A stretch of DNA of 64,000 bases from Brevundimonas pishanensis (GTDB lineage Bacteria; Pseudomonadota; Alphaproteobacteria; Caulobacterales; Caulobacteraceae): positions 186,001 through 250,000 of the forward strand of contig NZ_JAJKBG010000005.1 of assembly GCF_022750635.1 (NCBI RefSeq), in the 5' to 3' direction. The notes beneath the pieces are model-generated. The model saw only the letters and a program-made list of their open reading frames with translations. It was not told the DNA's origin and made no database searches. This document shows, piece after piece, positions 32,953 to 42,573 of the stretch (the stretch's first letter is position 1; each line of letters starts with the position of its first letter). The translations under genes were made by a program, and so were the position numbers.

Positions 32953-34100
32953 GGTGATGCGTCCACGGCGGCGGCGACCTGCTGGAGCAGGCGGCTACGC
33001 TGGGGCGAGCGTCCGGTCGCGGTGGGCCATGCGGACAGGATGACGACGACGGTGCGGCGGTTAGGGTCGATGGTGATCGATTGGCCGAAGATGCCGTAGG
33101 CGCCGAAGCGGCCGTTATCGTGCGTCCACCATTGGAAGCCGTAGCCTTCGACGGGTTCACCGATGTCGGCCTGTTTGGTGGTGGCTTGTTCCAGCCAGCC
33201 TTCGGGCAAGACGTCGCTGTCGCCGATCTTTCCGCCGTCGAGGATGAACTGGCCCACGCGGCCCCAGTCGCGAAGGGAGGCCATCACGCAGCAGCCGCTG
33301 GCTTCTTGGCCTACGGCGTCGATCATCCAGCCCGCGTCCTGCTCCATGCCGTAGGGACCCCAAAGCTTTTCGGACAGATAGTCGGCCAGCGGCTTGCCCG
33401 TGGCGCGGGTAAGCAGGACGCCGACCAGATTGGTTTCGCCCGTGGAATAGTGCCAGCGCGAGCCCGGCTCTGCGGCGCGTTTCAGTTGGCGCATGTAATG
33501 GAGCGTCGGGTCCATGCCGTCCGTCTCGTGCGGCTCGAAGAAGCGGGCTACGTCGGCATTGGGGTCGGTGTAGTCTTCATTCCAGTCAGCCCCCGAGGTC
33601 ATGGTCAGCAACTGGCGCACGGTGACGCCGTCATATGCGCTGCCCTCCAGTTCGGGCAGATAGCGCATGATCGGGGTTTCGAGGCTTTCGATATAGCCGT
33701 CGGCGATGGCGGCACCAACGAGGGTCGAAGTCAGGGATTTGGCGACCGAGAAGGAGGTCCAGCGGCCTTCCGGTCCAAAGTCGAGGCCATAGCGTTCAAA
33801 CCGCACGCGGCCATCTTGCAGCACCAATATCCCCGCCGTGTGCTCGGCCTGCATATAGGCGTCGACGTCGAGAGACAGTGGTGTGCCCTGCGGCAGTTCA
33901 CGGGCATGGGGACCGGCCTTGATCACCCGATGGGGCACGATGCGGTCCATGGCGCGAAAGCCGGCCTCGCGGGCCTCTTGAGACCAGAACAGAACCTGCG
34001 ACGGCTTTTCCAGAGTGGGCAGAGCGGTTTGTGCCGATGCGGGCAGGGCCACGGAGAAGGCCAGAGCCGCCGTGCCGATCAGGCCGGACAAGTGTCGCAT
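32925..34100 (-). CDS. Secreted serine hydrolase, class C beta-lactamase-like (391 aa)
   Basis: A signal peptide (MRHLSGLIGTAALAFSVALPASAQ) is followed by an N-terminal domain and the SxxK motif SFSVAKSL (about 118-125). The second motif is HYSTGETN. The usual third motif KTG/HxG is not seen; the same place reads GIFGQS. This pattern recalls 6-aminohexanoate-dimer hydrolase and esterase members rather than true beta-lactamases. It is divergent from the TonB receptor at 34329 (228 bp gap) and tail-to-tail with the HNH gene. The natural substrate is unknown. Confidence 0.88.
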   Translation of the reverse strand: MRHLSGLIGTAALAFSVALPASAQTALPTLEKPSQVLFWSQEAREAGFRAMDRIVPHRVIKAGPHARELPQGTPLSLDVDAYMQAEHTAGILVLQDGRVRFERYGLDFGPEGRWTSFSVAKSLTSTLVGAAIADGYIESLETPIMRYLPELEGSAYDGVTVRQLLTMTSGADWNEDYTDPNADVARFFEPHETDGMDPTLHYMRQLKRAAEPGSRWHYSTGETNLVGVLLTRATGKPLADYLSEKLWGPYGMEQDAGWMIDAVGQEASGCCVMASLRDWGRVGQFILDGGKIGDSDVLPEGWLEQATTKQADIGEPVEGYGFQWWTHDNGRFGAYGIFGQSITIDPNRRTVVVILSAWPTATGRSPQRSRLLQQVAAAVDASPQASSATSQ

Positions 34101-34328
34101 GTAATCCCCCTCGGAAAGATAGTGGCAACGTCACAGTGAAGCGCGTTACGAGCGGCGTCTAGGCTGTAACATCGCCGCTTTATGACGATTGATCCGGTTG
34201 CGGAAGGATCGTCGCGAGCCTGAATCCAAACTGTATTTTTGGTGCCGCCGATCGGTCGTCTCTCATTCGCAAACCCTCGTTAGACCGCCTCTCGCTCGAC
34301 GCCTGATGCGCGAGACAAGGGATATGCG

Positions 34329-36671
34329 ATGAAACGTTTGATGGCGGCTGTCTCGGTGACGGCCCTTTCTTTGGCTATGGCGGCGCCGGTTCTGGCTGCG
34401 GACAACAATGAAGAGCCGGTACCGGTCTCGCCGGCCGATAGCGAGGGTCCGTCGCGGCTGTCCGATATTGTGGTGACCGCCACCAAGCGCGCGACCAACC
34501 TACAAGACACGCCGATCTCGATCTCGGTGGCCTCGTCCGAAGACCTGACCAACCGCAATGTGCAAAGCCTGATGGACCTGTCGGATGGCAGCGTGCCGGG
34601 TCTGCGCATCACGACCTTTGAAGCGCGCCAGTCGGCTTTGACGGTCGGCATTCGCGGCATCGTGCCGAACGATGCGAACCAGCCCGCCCGTGAACAGGGC
34701 GTCGGTGTCTATATCGACGGCGTCTATCTGGCACGTCAGCACGGTCTGGCCGCGGCGCTACTGGACATCGACCGCGTGGAAGTGCTGAAGGGTCCGCAAG
34801 GCACGCTGTTTGGGCGTAATACCGAAGGCGGTGCCCTGTCGCTGATCACCAAGAAGCCAACGGGCGAGTTTGGTCTGCGGGCCGTGGCCGGTGTCGGCAA
34901 TCTGGATTCCTATAACTCCGAAGTTCACGTCGATTTTCCGGCGTTCGGCGACTTCGCCGTCAAGCTGGATGGCGTGATCTCGGTACAGGGTCCGGTGACC
35001 AAAAACCGTCTGTCGGGCGAGCAGGGCTTTGGTGAATATGACCGTCGCGGCCTGCGTGGTCAGGTGCGCTGGACGCCGAGCGATACCTTCACCGCTACGC
35101 TGGCGGCGGACATCAGCAAGGACAAGAACACCCCCTTCTATAGCCAGTTGCTGAACTGGAACTATTTCAACCTGCCGGTGGTGCCGTTCACCTCCGCCTC
35201 GATCCCGTCGGGCAGCATCCGTGACCTGTCACCGCTGGTCGAGGTTGAGGGCGAGGAGCGTATGCGTGTGGCCGACATCGGTGTGCCGCAGCAGTGGAAC
35301 ATCAACGACACGCGTGGCATCGACCTGCACCTGTCGTGGCGTCCGAGCGACAATCTGGAAATCCGATCCATCACCGCCTACCGCGATCTGGATGTGGACC
35401 AGTGGGACAATATCGGCGGGGCGCACCGTCCTCCGGTCGTCGGCCCGAATGCGAACTTCAGCCGCTATTCTCTGGCCGGTTTCTGGCAGCATCAGTTCAG
35501 TCAGGAGTTGCAGGCCGTCGGTAACATCGGTGACCGCATCGAGTACGTCGCGGGCCTGTACTACTTCAAGGAAACCGTGTCGGACGATGCCGCGACCCCG
35601 ACGACCAACCGCTGGAACGCGGACGGTACGGGCTACACCATTCTGGACCCCACGCCGACGCTGCGAGGTTCGCGCTTTATCGACCGCGCCTCGACCGCCC
35701 ATTCGGAATCCAAGGCCATCTATGGTCAAGCGACGTGGACGCCGAACATCCTCAATGACGCCCTGCACCTGACGGTCGGTGGTCGTTTCACCTGGGATGA
35801 CAAGGACGGCACGCTGGAGATCGTCAACAATGCGCTGCCGGTTGTGAACGGCGTCGCAGGCGAACTGCACTTTGCCTCCTCGGTCGAGCGCTTCGATCCG
35901 CTGGTGACGGTGGCCTATGAGGCGAGCGAGAACGTCAGCGTCTATGCCAAATACTCGACCGGCTATCGTGCCGGTGGTGCATCGTCGCGCTCGTTGACCT
36001 ATCGTTCCTTCGATCCGGAAGAGGTCGAGGCCTATGAGGTGGGCGTAAAGAGCGATCTGTTCGACAACCGTGTGCGCCTGAATGCGGCCCTCTATGCGAT
36101 GGACCGCACCGACAGCCAGTTGGACTTCAGCCTGATCACTGGCACCCGCAACACGCTGGAAACGGTCAATGCGCCGGGCACCACCAAGATCCGCGGGCTT
36201 GAACTGGAAGGCCTGTTCCAGGCCACGGATAACCTGCGTCTGTCGGCATCCTATACCTATACGGATGCTCAGGTGCCGGACACTGCCAACCCGTTCACGG
36301 GCAATATGCAGAAGGTGTTCATCGCCTATACGCCCGAGAATGCTGCCAACTTCGCCGCCGACTGGGAATCGCCGTTCATGGGGGCGACGCTAAAGGCCCA
36401 CCTCGACGCCAACTATGCAGACGCCAGCTACAGCTTCGAGCAGTTCGACGTGCAGAACGACAGCTCCTTCATCGTGAATGGCCGTGTCGCTATCGCCGAT
36501 ATTCCCACCAAGCCGGGTGGTCCGAGCATGGAAGTGGCCCTGTGGTCGCGCAACCTGCTGGACAAGACGTTTGTGTACCGCCGAGACCCGTCCAACCGTC
36601 CGACCTTCGGTGACTATGGCAACTTCAACATGCCGCGCACCGTGGGGCTGCAACTGACGGTGAAATACTAG
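34329..36671 (+). CDS. TonB-dependent outer-membrane receptor (780 aa)
   Basis: A signal peptide (1-24, ending APVLAA), TonB box (LSDIVVTATKR), plug (GIRGIVPNDANQPAREQG, LKGPQGTLFGRNTEGGALSL), 22-strand barrel and C-terminal VGLQLTVKY show a complete receptor. It resembles the broad Caulobacter/Sphingomonas class with uncharacterised substrates. No STN domain. It is flanked by a divergent secreted serine hydrolase and a convergent secreted M1 peptidase; the trio could work on one nutrient, but no shared regulatory site was found. Confidence 0.95.
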   Translation: MKRLMAAVSVTALSLAMAAPVLAADNNEEPVPVSPADSEGPSRLSDIVVTATKRATNLQDTPISISVASSEDLTNRNVQSLMDLSDGSVPGLRITTFEARQSALTVGIRGIVPNDANQPAREQGVGVYIDGVYLARQHGLAAALLDIDRVEVLKGPQGTLFGRNTEGGALSLITKKPTGEFGLRAVAGVGNLDSYNSEVHVDFPAFGDFAVKLDGVISVQGPVTKNRLSGEQGFGEYDRRGLRGQVRWTPSDTFTATLAADISKDKNTPFYSQLLNWNYFNLPVVPFTSASIPSGSIRDLSPLVEVEGEERMRVADIGVPQQWNINDTRGIDLHLSWRPSDNLEIRSITAYRDLDVDQWDNIGGAHRPPVVGPNANFSRYSLAGFWQHQFSQELQAVGNIGDRIEYVAGLYYFKETVSDDAATPTTNRWNADGTGYTILDPTPTLRGSRFIDRASTAHSESKAIYGQATWTPNILNDALHLTVGGRFTWDDKDGTLEIVNNALPVVNGVAGELHFASSVERFDPLVTVAYEASENVSVYAKYSTGYRAGGASSRSLTYRSFDPEEVEAYEVGVKSDLFDNRVRLNAALYAMDRTDSQLDFSLITGTRNTLETVNAPGTTKIRGLELEGLFQATDNLRLSASYTYTDAQVPDTANPFTGNMQKVFIAYTPENAANFAADWESPFMGATLKAHLDANYADASYSFEQFDVQNDSSFIVNGRVAIADIPTKPGGPSMEVALWSRNLLDKTFVYRRDPSNRPTFGDYGNFNMPRTVGLQLTVKY

Positions 36672-36707
36672 GAAAAGCGACCCCTTCCGCTTTCTCCCGA
36701 AACCTTG

Positions 36708-36736
36708 GCTCCGCAGTTTGGCTGCGGAGCTTTTTT
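36708..36736 (+). terminator. Intrinsic terminator after the 34329 TonB receptor
   Basis: A perfect 9-bp stem (gctccgcag / ctgcggagc) with a 5-base loop is followed by six Ts. Confidence 0.9.
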
Positions 36737-36738
36737 CG

Positions 36739-38439
36739 TTAGCGGGCGGTGGCCTTCCACTCCTCGATATAGGGCAGGCGGCGCAGAACCTTGGATTTAG
36801 GATCAAGGATGATGTGCGCGTTCTCAGCGGCACCGAAGACGACGGTGCCGTCCTGCATTTCCAGCGTGCGGGTGACGCCGTCGATCTCGACGTCCACGGG
36901 CATGTTGAAGGGCTGATCGGAGCCTGTCTGCCACGTCAGGCGGACCTGATCGCCAAGACGCGTCATGACCAGATCGGGCAGGGCGGCGTGATACAGATAG
37001 GCTTCGAAGAACCATCCCATGTCCTTGCCGGTGATGTCGTTGACGATGGCGATGTAGTCGGCGGTGGTGCGGTAAACGGGCTTGAAATTGCCGGGCTGAG
37101 GAGCGGCGCGATCATAGACCAGACGGCGCAAGGACTGTTTGAAAGCCTCGTCGCCGATGTAGAGGCGCAGGGTGTGGGCGATCAGCGCGCCCTTGTAATA
37201 CAGGTCCAACGCGGGGCCGGTGGCGGCCTTATAGACTGTGCCCGCGGCCTGAGGTTCGCCTGACACCATTGGGTGTTGGTTGGCCAGTGTGCGGCGCATG
37301 GTTTCCAGCTCCGCCTGCATGGCGCGCTCGCCGTTCAGCCAATAGGCGTAGAGCGGCTGCATATAGGTGCCGAAACCTTCGTGCAGCCACATGTCGTCCC
37401 ACGACACATTGGTCAGCTGGTTGCCGAACCATTCGTGCGCCAGTTCGTGTTGCAGCAGCCAGTCATAGCCCTTGCCGTCCAGCTTATAGCCATTGCCATA
37501 GGCGTTGATGGTCTGGTGCTCCATGCCCAGATGGGGGGTCTCGACGACGCCCAGTTTCTCGTCGGCGAAGGGGTAGGGGCCGACCCATTCCTCGAAGAAG
37601 GCGAGCATGGACGGGAGTTGGTCGAACAACCCTTGGGCCTTTTCGGGCGGGACGGTGTTGAGTGCCCAGAAGTTCAACGGGATATTGTTGCCGTAACGGC
37701 TTTGATACTGGCCCGACAGTTCCTGATAGGGGCCGACGTTCAGCGTGATGGCATAGGTGTCGGGATCGCGCGTGGACCAGTGCCACGTCGTTGAGCCGTC
37801 GCCGTGTTCGGTCTTGTTAATCAGGCGGCCATTGGCGGGCGCGGACAGGCCCTTGGGCACGGTGATGTGCATATCCACGCGGGCAGGCTCGCCCATCGGG
37901 TGGTCGATGCAGGGCCAAATCAGGTCACAGCCTTCGCCCTGAACGGCGGTGGCGATCCACGGCTTGCCACCTGACTCGCTCCAGACCCAGCCGCCGTCCC
38001 ACGGGGCGCGTTTTGCAGGGTGTGGCGAGCCGCCATAGGCAATGTTGACGATGACCGATTCTCCAGCGTCCAGCGATTCTGGAAGCGGGATGGTCAGGCG
38101 GCCCTCGGGGTTGGTCCAGTTATCGATGCTCTGGTCGCCGACCTGGATGCCGTCGATGGAGAATCGGGTGTCCAGTTCGAGCACGATGGACGCGACAGGC
38201 GCGGTGGCCGTGAAATCGAGGCGGGCGTGGGCCTGAACGGTCTTGGTGTCGGGCTTGATATCGAATGCCAGATTGGCAGCGTCGAACCGGACGGCTTCCT
38301 GTTCAGGTGTGCGCGGTGTGCCGCTGGACAGGGTGAAATCGGTTGTCGTGGCGCTCTGGGCCCACGCGCTTGCCGCCGATAGGGTCAACGCCGTCGCCAT
38401 AACGGCACAGCAGGAGGAGGTGAGGCGGCGCAGGGTCAT
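36739..38439 (-). CDS. Secreted M1-family metallo-aminopeptidase (566 aa)
   Basis: The signal peptide (to about residue 27, SAWAQ) directs export. The N-terminal beta domain precedes the gluzincin catalytic domain with exopeptidase GMEHQT in the GxMEN position, the zinc site LLQHELAHEWFGNQLTNV (HExxH), and the third zinc ligand about 19 residues on in DDMWLHEGFGTYMQ. It lacks the long C-terminal HEAT-like domain of eukaryotic and PepN enzymes, which fits the short bacterial subgroup. It would release amino acids from peptides in the periplasm or outside. The neighbouring TonB receptor suggests peptide use, as inference. Confidence 0.93.
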   Translation of the reverse strand: MTLRRLTSSCCAVMATALTLSAASAWAQSATTTDFTLSSGTPRTPEQEAVRFDAANLAFDIKPDTKTVQAHARLDFTATAPVASIVLELDTRFSIDGIQVGDQSIDNWTNPEGRLTIPLPESLDAGESVIVNIAYGGSPHPAKRAPWDGGWVWSESGGKPWIATAVQGEGCDLIWPCIDHPMGEPARVDMHITVPKGLSAPANGRLINKTEHGDGSTTWHWSTRDPDTYAITLNVGPYQELSGQYQSRYGNNIPLNFWALNTVPPEKAQGLFDQLPSMLAFFEEWVGPYPFADEKLGVVETPHLGMEHQTINAYGNGYKLDGKGYDWLLQHELAHEWFGNQLTNVSWDDMWLHEGFGTYMQPLYAYWLNGERAMQAELETMRRTLANQHPMVSGEPQAAGTVYKAATGPALDLYYKGALIAHTLRLYIGDEAFKQSLRRLVYDRAAPQPGNFKPVYRTTADYIAIVNDITGKDMGWFFEAYLYHAALPDLVMTRLGDQVRLTWQTGSDQPFNMPVDVEIDGVTRTLEMQDGTVVFGAAENAHIILDPKSKVLRRLPYIEEWKATAR

Positions 38440-38492
38440 CGTCTAAGTCCACTGGAGGCTGGATAACGACGAGCTTTACGGGCGTATGGGCA

Positions 38493-38521
38493 AAAGAAAA
38501 AGGCCGGTGTTTCCACCGGCC
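38493..38521 (-). terminator. Intrinsic terminator after rpmB
   Basis: A perfect 8-bp stem (ggccggtg / caccggcc) with a TTTC loop is followed on the minus strand by TTTTTCTTTTG. Confidence 0.88.
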
Positions 38522-38551
38522 TCTTCCAGAACTTCAAATCAGCAGGGCCGA

Positions 38552-38848
38552 TTAGGCAGCGGCTTGTTCAGCCAGCTTGGCCTTGACCTGACGCTTGATG
38601 CGCAGGGCATCAGCCGACAGCTTTTCATCGCGAGCCTTCACGATGAAAGCGTCCAGACCACCCTTGTAGTCGAGCGTGCGCAGGGCAGCGTTCGAGATAC
38701 GCAGGGAGAAGGTTTGGCCCAGAGCGTCCGAGGTCACCTTGACCGTCTTCAGGGACGGCAGGAAACGACGCTTGGTCTTGATGTTCGAGTGGCTCACATT
38801 GTGGCCGACCATCGGGCCGATACCCGTGAGTTCGCAACGACGCGACAT
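38552..38848 (-). CDS. rpmB: Ribosomal protein bL28 (98 aa)
   Basis: The start MSRRCELTGIGPMVGHNVSH at 38848 follows a GAGG Shine-Dalgarno and is the normal bL28 N-terminus; the longer open frame to 38959 is upstream antisense sequence. SNIKTKRRFLPSLKTV is a family signature. There is a single Cys (RRCELTG) and no zinc pair. Length and C-terminal Ala/Lys-rich helix fit alphaproteobacterial bL28. It is monocistronic with its own terminator. Confidence 0.96.
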   Translation of the reverse strand: MSRRCELTGIGPMVGHNVSHSNIKTKRRFLPSLKTVKVTSDALGQTFSLRISNAALRTLDYKGGLDAFIVKARDEKLSADALRIKRQVKAKLAEQAAA

Positions 38849-39078
38849 CTTAAGATCCTCAAGGTCACATCCGCGCAAACATTGCGGACGCATGAAAACA
38901 GGTTGCGCGTCAGGCTTGGAGGCCCACGCGAGAGGGGGCCGTATAGAGGAAGGACTCACTTCCCGTCAACCCGAGTCTGGGCCGGAGTCGGACTTGAAAG
39001 CAGAATCTGGCGATAAATATGAGGGATCGAACCCGTTCACCCGCCGTTCAAACCCGTATCACTATATCGGAGCCTATG

Positions 39079-39573
39079 ATGAGCCGTTCAAAAATCAAAA
39101 CCGCTTCCATTGCTCCGGCCAAGGGATTTCGCCTGGCTGCCGTGACGCTGCCGCTTGTTGCGGGTGCTGTTCTGTTGGCGGCACCGGCTTCGTCGCCGCA
39201 GGCTCAGGGCTCGCAGAGCCAGGTGCTTCCCGGCTATTGGGAATACACCACTAGCGTGCTTGGTGTGCGCGATACCGAACAGAAGTGTGTGCGACCTTCC
39301 GAGATCAACCGCTTCTTCGGCGGCATGTCGACGCGCAAATGGCAGTGCACCTATTCGGTGCGCGAGGCGTCTGGCGGTAATGCGCGCTTCCAGGGCGTCT
39401 GCACCGACCGCAAGAACCGCCGCGTGAATGTGCGCCTGAGCGGCACCTATCAGCCGGAATCGTTCCGCTTTAACGGCGGAGCCCAGCTGACGCGCGGTAC
39501 CCCCTATATTCCGGCTACCATCACGGCCCGCCGCCTGTCGGCACAGTGCCCCGCCAACGCCGAGTATTTCTGA
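39079..39573 (+). CDS. DUF3617-family secreted protein (164 aa)
   Basis: The start MSRSKIKTASIAP at 39079 is chosen because CGGAG lies 6 bases before it (an ATG three bases earlier is possible). A signal segment (LAAVTLPLVAGAVLLAAPASSPQAQ) is followed by the DUF3617 pattern: LPGYWEYTTSV, then two Cys in QKCVRPSEINRFF and KWQCTYSVRE, and GVCTDRKN. Such proteins are small periplasmic or outer-membrane-associated beta-rich proteins of unknown role, common in Caulobacterales. The usual alternating Cys ladder is present. It is monocistronic. Confidence 0.85.
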   Translation: MSRSKIKTASIAPAKGFRLAAVTLPLVAGAVLLAAPASSPQAQGSQSQVLPGYWEYTTSVLGVRDTEQKCVRPSEINRFFGGMSTRKWQCTYSVREASGGNARFQGVCTDRKNRRVNVRLSGTYQPESFRFNGGAQLTRGTPYIPATITARRLSAQCPANAEYF

Positions 39574-39596
39574 TCCACCGATCAGAGCGACATAAA

Positions 39597-39630
39597 GAAA
39601 GGCCCGCCGGATCGCTCCGGCGGGCCTTTT
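39597..39630 (+). terminator. Intrinsic terminator after the DUF3617 gene (may act both ways)
   Basis: An 11-bp stem (ggcccgccgga / tccggcgggcc) with a 4-base loop is followed by TTTTGCTTTT, with As on the other side. It lies between convergent genes. Confidence 0.9.
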
Positions 39631-39652
39631 GCTTTTCGACGTTTGCGTCAGA

Positions 39653-40699
39653 TCACATTGTGCTGTTGTCGATGACGAAGCGGTATTTGACGTCCGACTT
39701 CAGCATACGCTCATAGGCTTCTTCGATCTGCTCGGCGCGGATCAGTTCGATTTCGGAGGTGATGCCTTTTTCGGCACAGAAATCGAGCATCTCCTGCGTT
39801 TCCTTGATGCCGCCGATCAGCGAACCGGCGATCGAGCGGCGACCGCCGATCAGGACGCCGACGCTGGGCGACGGGTGGGCATGTTCCGGCACACCCACGA
39901 GACACATGGTGCCATTGACCTTCAGCAGCTTGGTGAAGGCATCCAGATCATGGCTGGCGGCGACAGTGTTCAGGATGAAGTCGAAGCTGCGGCTGTGGGC
40001 CTTCATCTGGTCCTTGTCCTTGGACACGACTACTTCGTCAGCCCCCAGATCGAGCGCGGCCTGAACCTTGGATTCGGAGGTGGTGAAGGCAACAACGTGT
40101 GCGCCCAGTGCGTGGGCCAGTTTGACGCCCATGTGGCCAAGGCCCCCGATACCGACCACGCCGACCTTTTGACCCGGACCGACCTTCCAGTGGCGCAGCG
40201 GCGACCACGTGGTCACGCCGGCGCACAGCAGCGGGGCTACGGCGGCCAGTTGCTCGGTCGGGTGGGTGATTTTCAGGACGAAGTCGTCCTTCACGACGAT
40301 CCGTTGCGAATAGCCCCCCAAGGTGTGGCCCGGGGCATCGGCGGTCTTGGAATCGTAGGTGCCGACCATGCCGTTTTCGCAATACTGCTCCAAGCCGTCG
40401 TCGCACGAATGGCAATGCTTGCAGCTGTCGACCATGCAGCCGACGCCGACAACGTCGCCTTCTTTAAAGCGGCTGACCGAGGCACCGACAGCAGACACAC
40501 GGCCAACGATTTCGTGGCCCGGCACGCAGGGGAATTTCACCGCACCCCATTCGCCGCGTACGGTGTGCAGGTCCGAGTGGCAGATGCCGCAGTATTCGAT
40601 CTCGATCTGGACATCGTGGGCACCGACGTCGCGGCGCGGGATTTCGATGGCTTCGACCGGACGGTTGGCGGCAGTTGCGCCATAGGCTTTGACGTTCAT
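39653..40699 (-). CDS. Zinc-dependent NAD(P)H alcohol/aldehyde dehydrogenase, YahK/cinnamyl-alcohol type (348 aa)
   Basis: This medium-chain dehydrogenase has the catalytic zinc ligands in EYCGICHSDLH and VPGHEIVGRV, the structural zinc cluster in CKHCHSCDDGLEQYC, and the cofactor motif VGIGGLGHMGVKLAHALG. The overall pattern fits the YahK/AdhC group that reduces aldehydes, mostly with NADPH. The start has GGAG 9 bases upstream. A single gene; it diverges from the AbgT transporter gene with about 220 bp between the starts, where no clear operator is seen. Confidence 0.94.
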   Translation of the reverse strand: MNVKAYGATAANRPVEAIEIPRRDVGAHDVQIEIEYCGICHSDLHTVRGEWGAVKFPCVPGHEIVGRVSAVGASVSRFKEGDVVGVGCMVDSCKHCHSCDDGLEQYCENGMVGTYDSKTADAPGHTLGGYSQRIVVKDDFVLKITHPTEQLAAVAPLLCAGVTTWSPLRHWKVGPGQKVGVVGIGGLGHMGVKLAHALGAHVVAFTTSESKVQAALDLGADEVVVSKDKDQMKAHSRSFDFILNTVAASHDLDAFTKLLKVNGTMCLVGVPEHAHPSPSVGVLIGGRRSIAGSLIGGIKETQEMLDFCAEKGITSEIELIRAEQIEEAYERMLKSDVKYRFVIDNSTM

Positions 40700-40918
40700 G
40701 AACTTGTTCTCCGGCAGGGATACGCACGCGAGGGCACGTTGGATGTCGCCGCAGTCTAGTGCCGTTGATGGCTGTGACCCAAGCGGGAATGGCGCGGGGG
40801 CGCGACATCATGTGCACCTGCGCGTCGTTGCCAGACAAAACCCTGCGGTTGAATATCTGTTGTATCCGTACCTTGCAGGGGAGGGCGGGCCTTAAGTTCA
40901 ACCCGATAAGGACTTCGT

Positions 40919-42517
40919 ATGACGGACCCTCAGCCCGCGCCCGAACAGGCCGTTGCCAAGCGCAATGCCTTCACACGCTTTTTGGATACGGTGGAATGGC
41001 TGGGCAATCTGTTGCCTCATCCTGTGACGCTGTTCTTCTTGTTGGCGGCGGGCATGGTCCTGCTTTCCGGCCTGTTTGGATATCTGGGAGTGGCAGTTGA
41101 AGACCCTCGCCCTGCGGGGGCTTCGGGGCGTGCCGATGACGGCATGATCCGTGCGGTCTCGCTGCTAAGCGCCGATGGCGTTCGCCGAATCTTCAGCGGT
41201 CTGGTCACCAACTTCACCAGCTTCGCGCCGCTGGGTGTGGTGCTGACGGCCATGCTGGGGATCGGGGTAGCGGAAAAATCCGGTGTGCTGTCCGCAGCGG
41301 TGCGAGGCATGGTGCTGGGGGCGTCCAAGAATATGGTCACCGTCGTCATCGTGTTTGCGGGCGTGATGTCCAACACGGCATCGGAGTTGGGCTATGTGGT
41401 CCTGATCCCGCTGGCGGGCGTGGTCTATTATTCGCTCGGGCGTCACCCATTGGCGGGTATGGCGGCGGCGTTTGCCGGTGTTTCGGGTGGCTATTCCGCG
41501 AACCTGCTGATCGGGACCATCGATCCGCTGCTGGCCGGTATCACCGAAGAGGCGGCACGGCTGATCGATCCGACCTATTCGGTCACGGCGACTGCGAACT
41601 GGTACTTTATGGTGGTGTCGACCGTGATGGTGACGGTCGTGGGCTGGGCGGTCAGCACCTATATCGTCGAGCCGAAACTCGGGGCCTATAATGTCGAAGA
41701 CGCAGACCCGACCGCGCTGGCCGGTGCGACTGCCGATCCCCTCACGCCGGTCGAGAAGAAGGGCCTGAAGGTTACTGGGCTGGTACTGATGGGCGTGCTG
41801 GCGGTGATGCTTTTGACGGTGGTGCCGTCGTGGGGTGTCCTTCGTGATCCCGAGACGGGGGACGCGATGCGTTCGCCGTTCTTCAGCGGGTTTGCCGTCT
41901 GGATTTTCCTCTTCTTCCTCGCCATGGGCTGGGCCTATGGCAAGGTCGTTGGAACGGTGAAGAACGACCGCGACGTCATCGACGGTATGGCCAAGGCCAT
42001 GAGCTCGCTGGGCCTGTATCTGGTGATTATCTTCTTTGCCGCCCAGTTCGTGGCCTTCTTCAACTGGTCCAACATCGGCTCGATCACGGCGGTGAAGGGG
42101 GCGCAGACGCTTCAGGCCATGGGGCTGACCGGTCCCGTGATCTTCATCGGTTTCATCCTGATTTGCTGTCTTGTGAACCTGATGATCGGCTCGGCTTCGG
42201 CGCAGTGGGCGATGACGGCCCCGATCTTCGTGCCGATGCTGATGTTGCTGGGTTATTCGCCTGAGCTGATCCAAGCTGCTTACCGGATCGGCGATTCCAC
42301 TACCAACATCATCACACCGATGATGAGCTATTTCGGCCTGATCCTCGCGTGGGCGGTTCGATACGATAAGAAGGTCGGGATCGGCACAATGATCGCGATG
42401 ATGCTGCCGTATTCGATCTTCTTCACCATCGCCTGGACGATACTGTTCTTCGTCTGGGTGTTTGGTCTGGGTCTGCCGGTGGGACCGGGGGCTCCGACCT
42501 TCTACAGCGTCGGCTGA
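40919..42517 (+). CDS. abgT: AbgT-family transporter (p-aminobenzoyl-glutamate type, 532 aa)
   Basis: About 11-13 hydrophobic segments and the family motifs SGLVTNFTSFAPLGVVL, GASKNMVTVVIVF and TTNIITPMMSYFGLILAW identify the AbgT family. Members import p-aminobenzoyl-glutamate (a folate breakdown product) or export sulfonamides using the proton or sodium gradient. The start has AAGG 7 bases upstream. No AbgAB hydrolase is next to it; the amidohydrolase 9 kb away is a different family. Its direction of transport cannot be told here. Confidence 0.94.
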   Translation: MTDPQPAPEQAVAKRNAFTRFLDTVEWLGNLLPHPVTLFFLLAAGMVLLSGLFGYLGVAVEDPRPAGASGRADDGMIRAVSLLSADGVRRIFSGLVTNFTSFAPLGVVLTAMLGIGVAEKSGVLSAAVRGMVLGASKNMVTVVIVFAGVMSNTASELGYVVLIPLAGVVYYSLGRHPLAGMAAAFAGVSGGYSANLLIGTIDPLLAGITEEAARLIDPTYSVTATANWYFMVVSTVMVTVVGWAVSTYIVEPKLGAYNVEDADPTALAGATADPLTPVEKKGLKVTGLVLMGVLAVMLLTVVPSWGVLRDPETGDAMRSPFFSGFAVWIFLFFLAMGWAYGKVVGTVKNDRDVIDGMAKAMSSLGLYLVIIFFAAQFVAFFNWSNIGSITAVKGAQTLQAMGLTGPVIFIGFILICCLVNLMIGSASAQWAMTAPIFVPMLMLLGYSPELIQAAYRIGDSTTNIITPMMSYFGLILAWAVRYDKKVGIGTMIAMMLPYSIFFTIAWTILFFVWVFGLGLPVGPGAPTFYSVG

Positions 42518-42535
42518 GAGTGACCGGACAAGAGA

Positions 42536-42565
42536 AAAGGGCCGCCCGGTGGGGTGGCCCTTTTT
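42536..42565. terminator. Terminator between abgT and the transglutaminase/TPR gene
   Basis: A 12-bp stem with one wobble (aaagggccgccc / gggtggcccttt) is followed by TTTTTG on plus. As on the left side make it usable for the convergent gene too. Confidence 0.85.
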
Positions 42566-42573
42566 GTTGCGCC

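Noticed and set aside
39015..39050. A tRNA T-arm-like string (GGATCGAACCC) on the minus strand
   Set aside because: The flanking bases do not form a T-stem, acceptor stem or anticodon arm.
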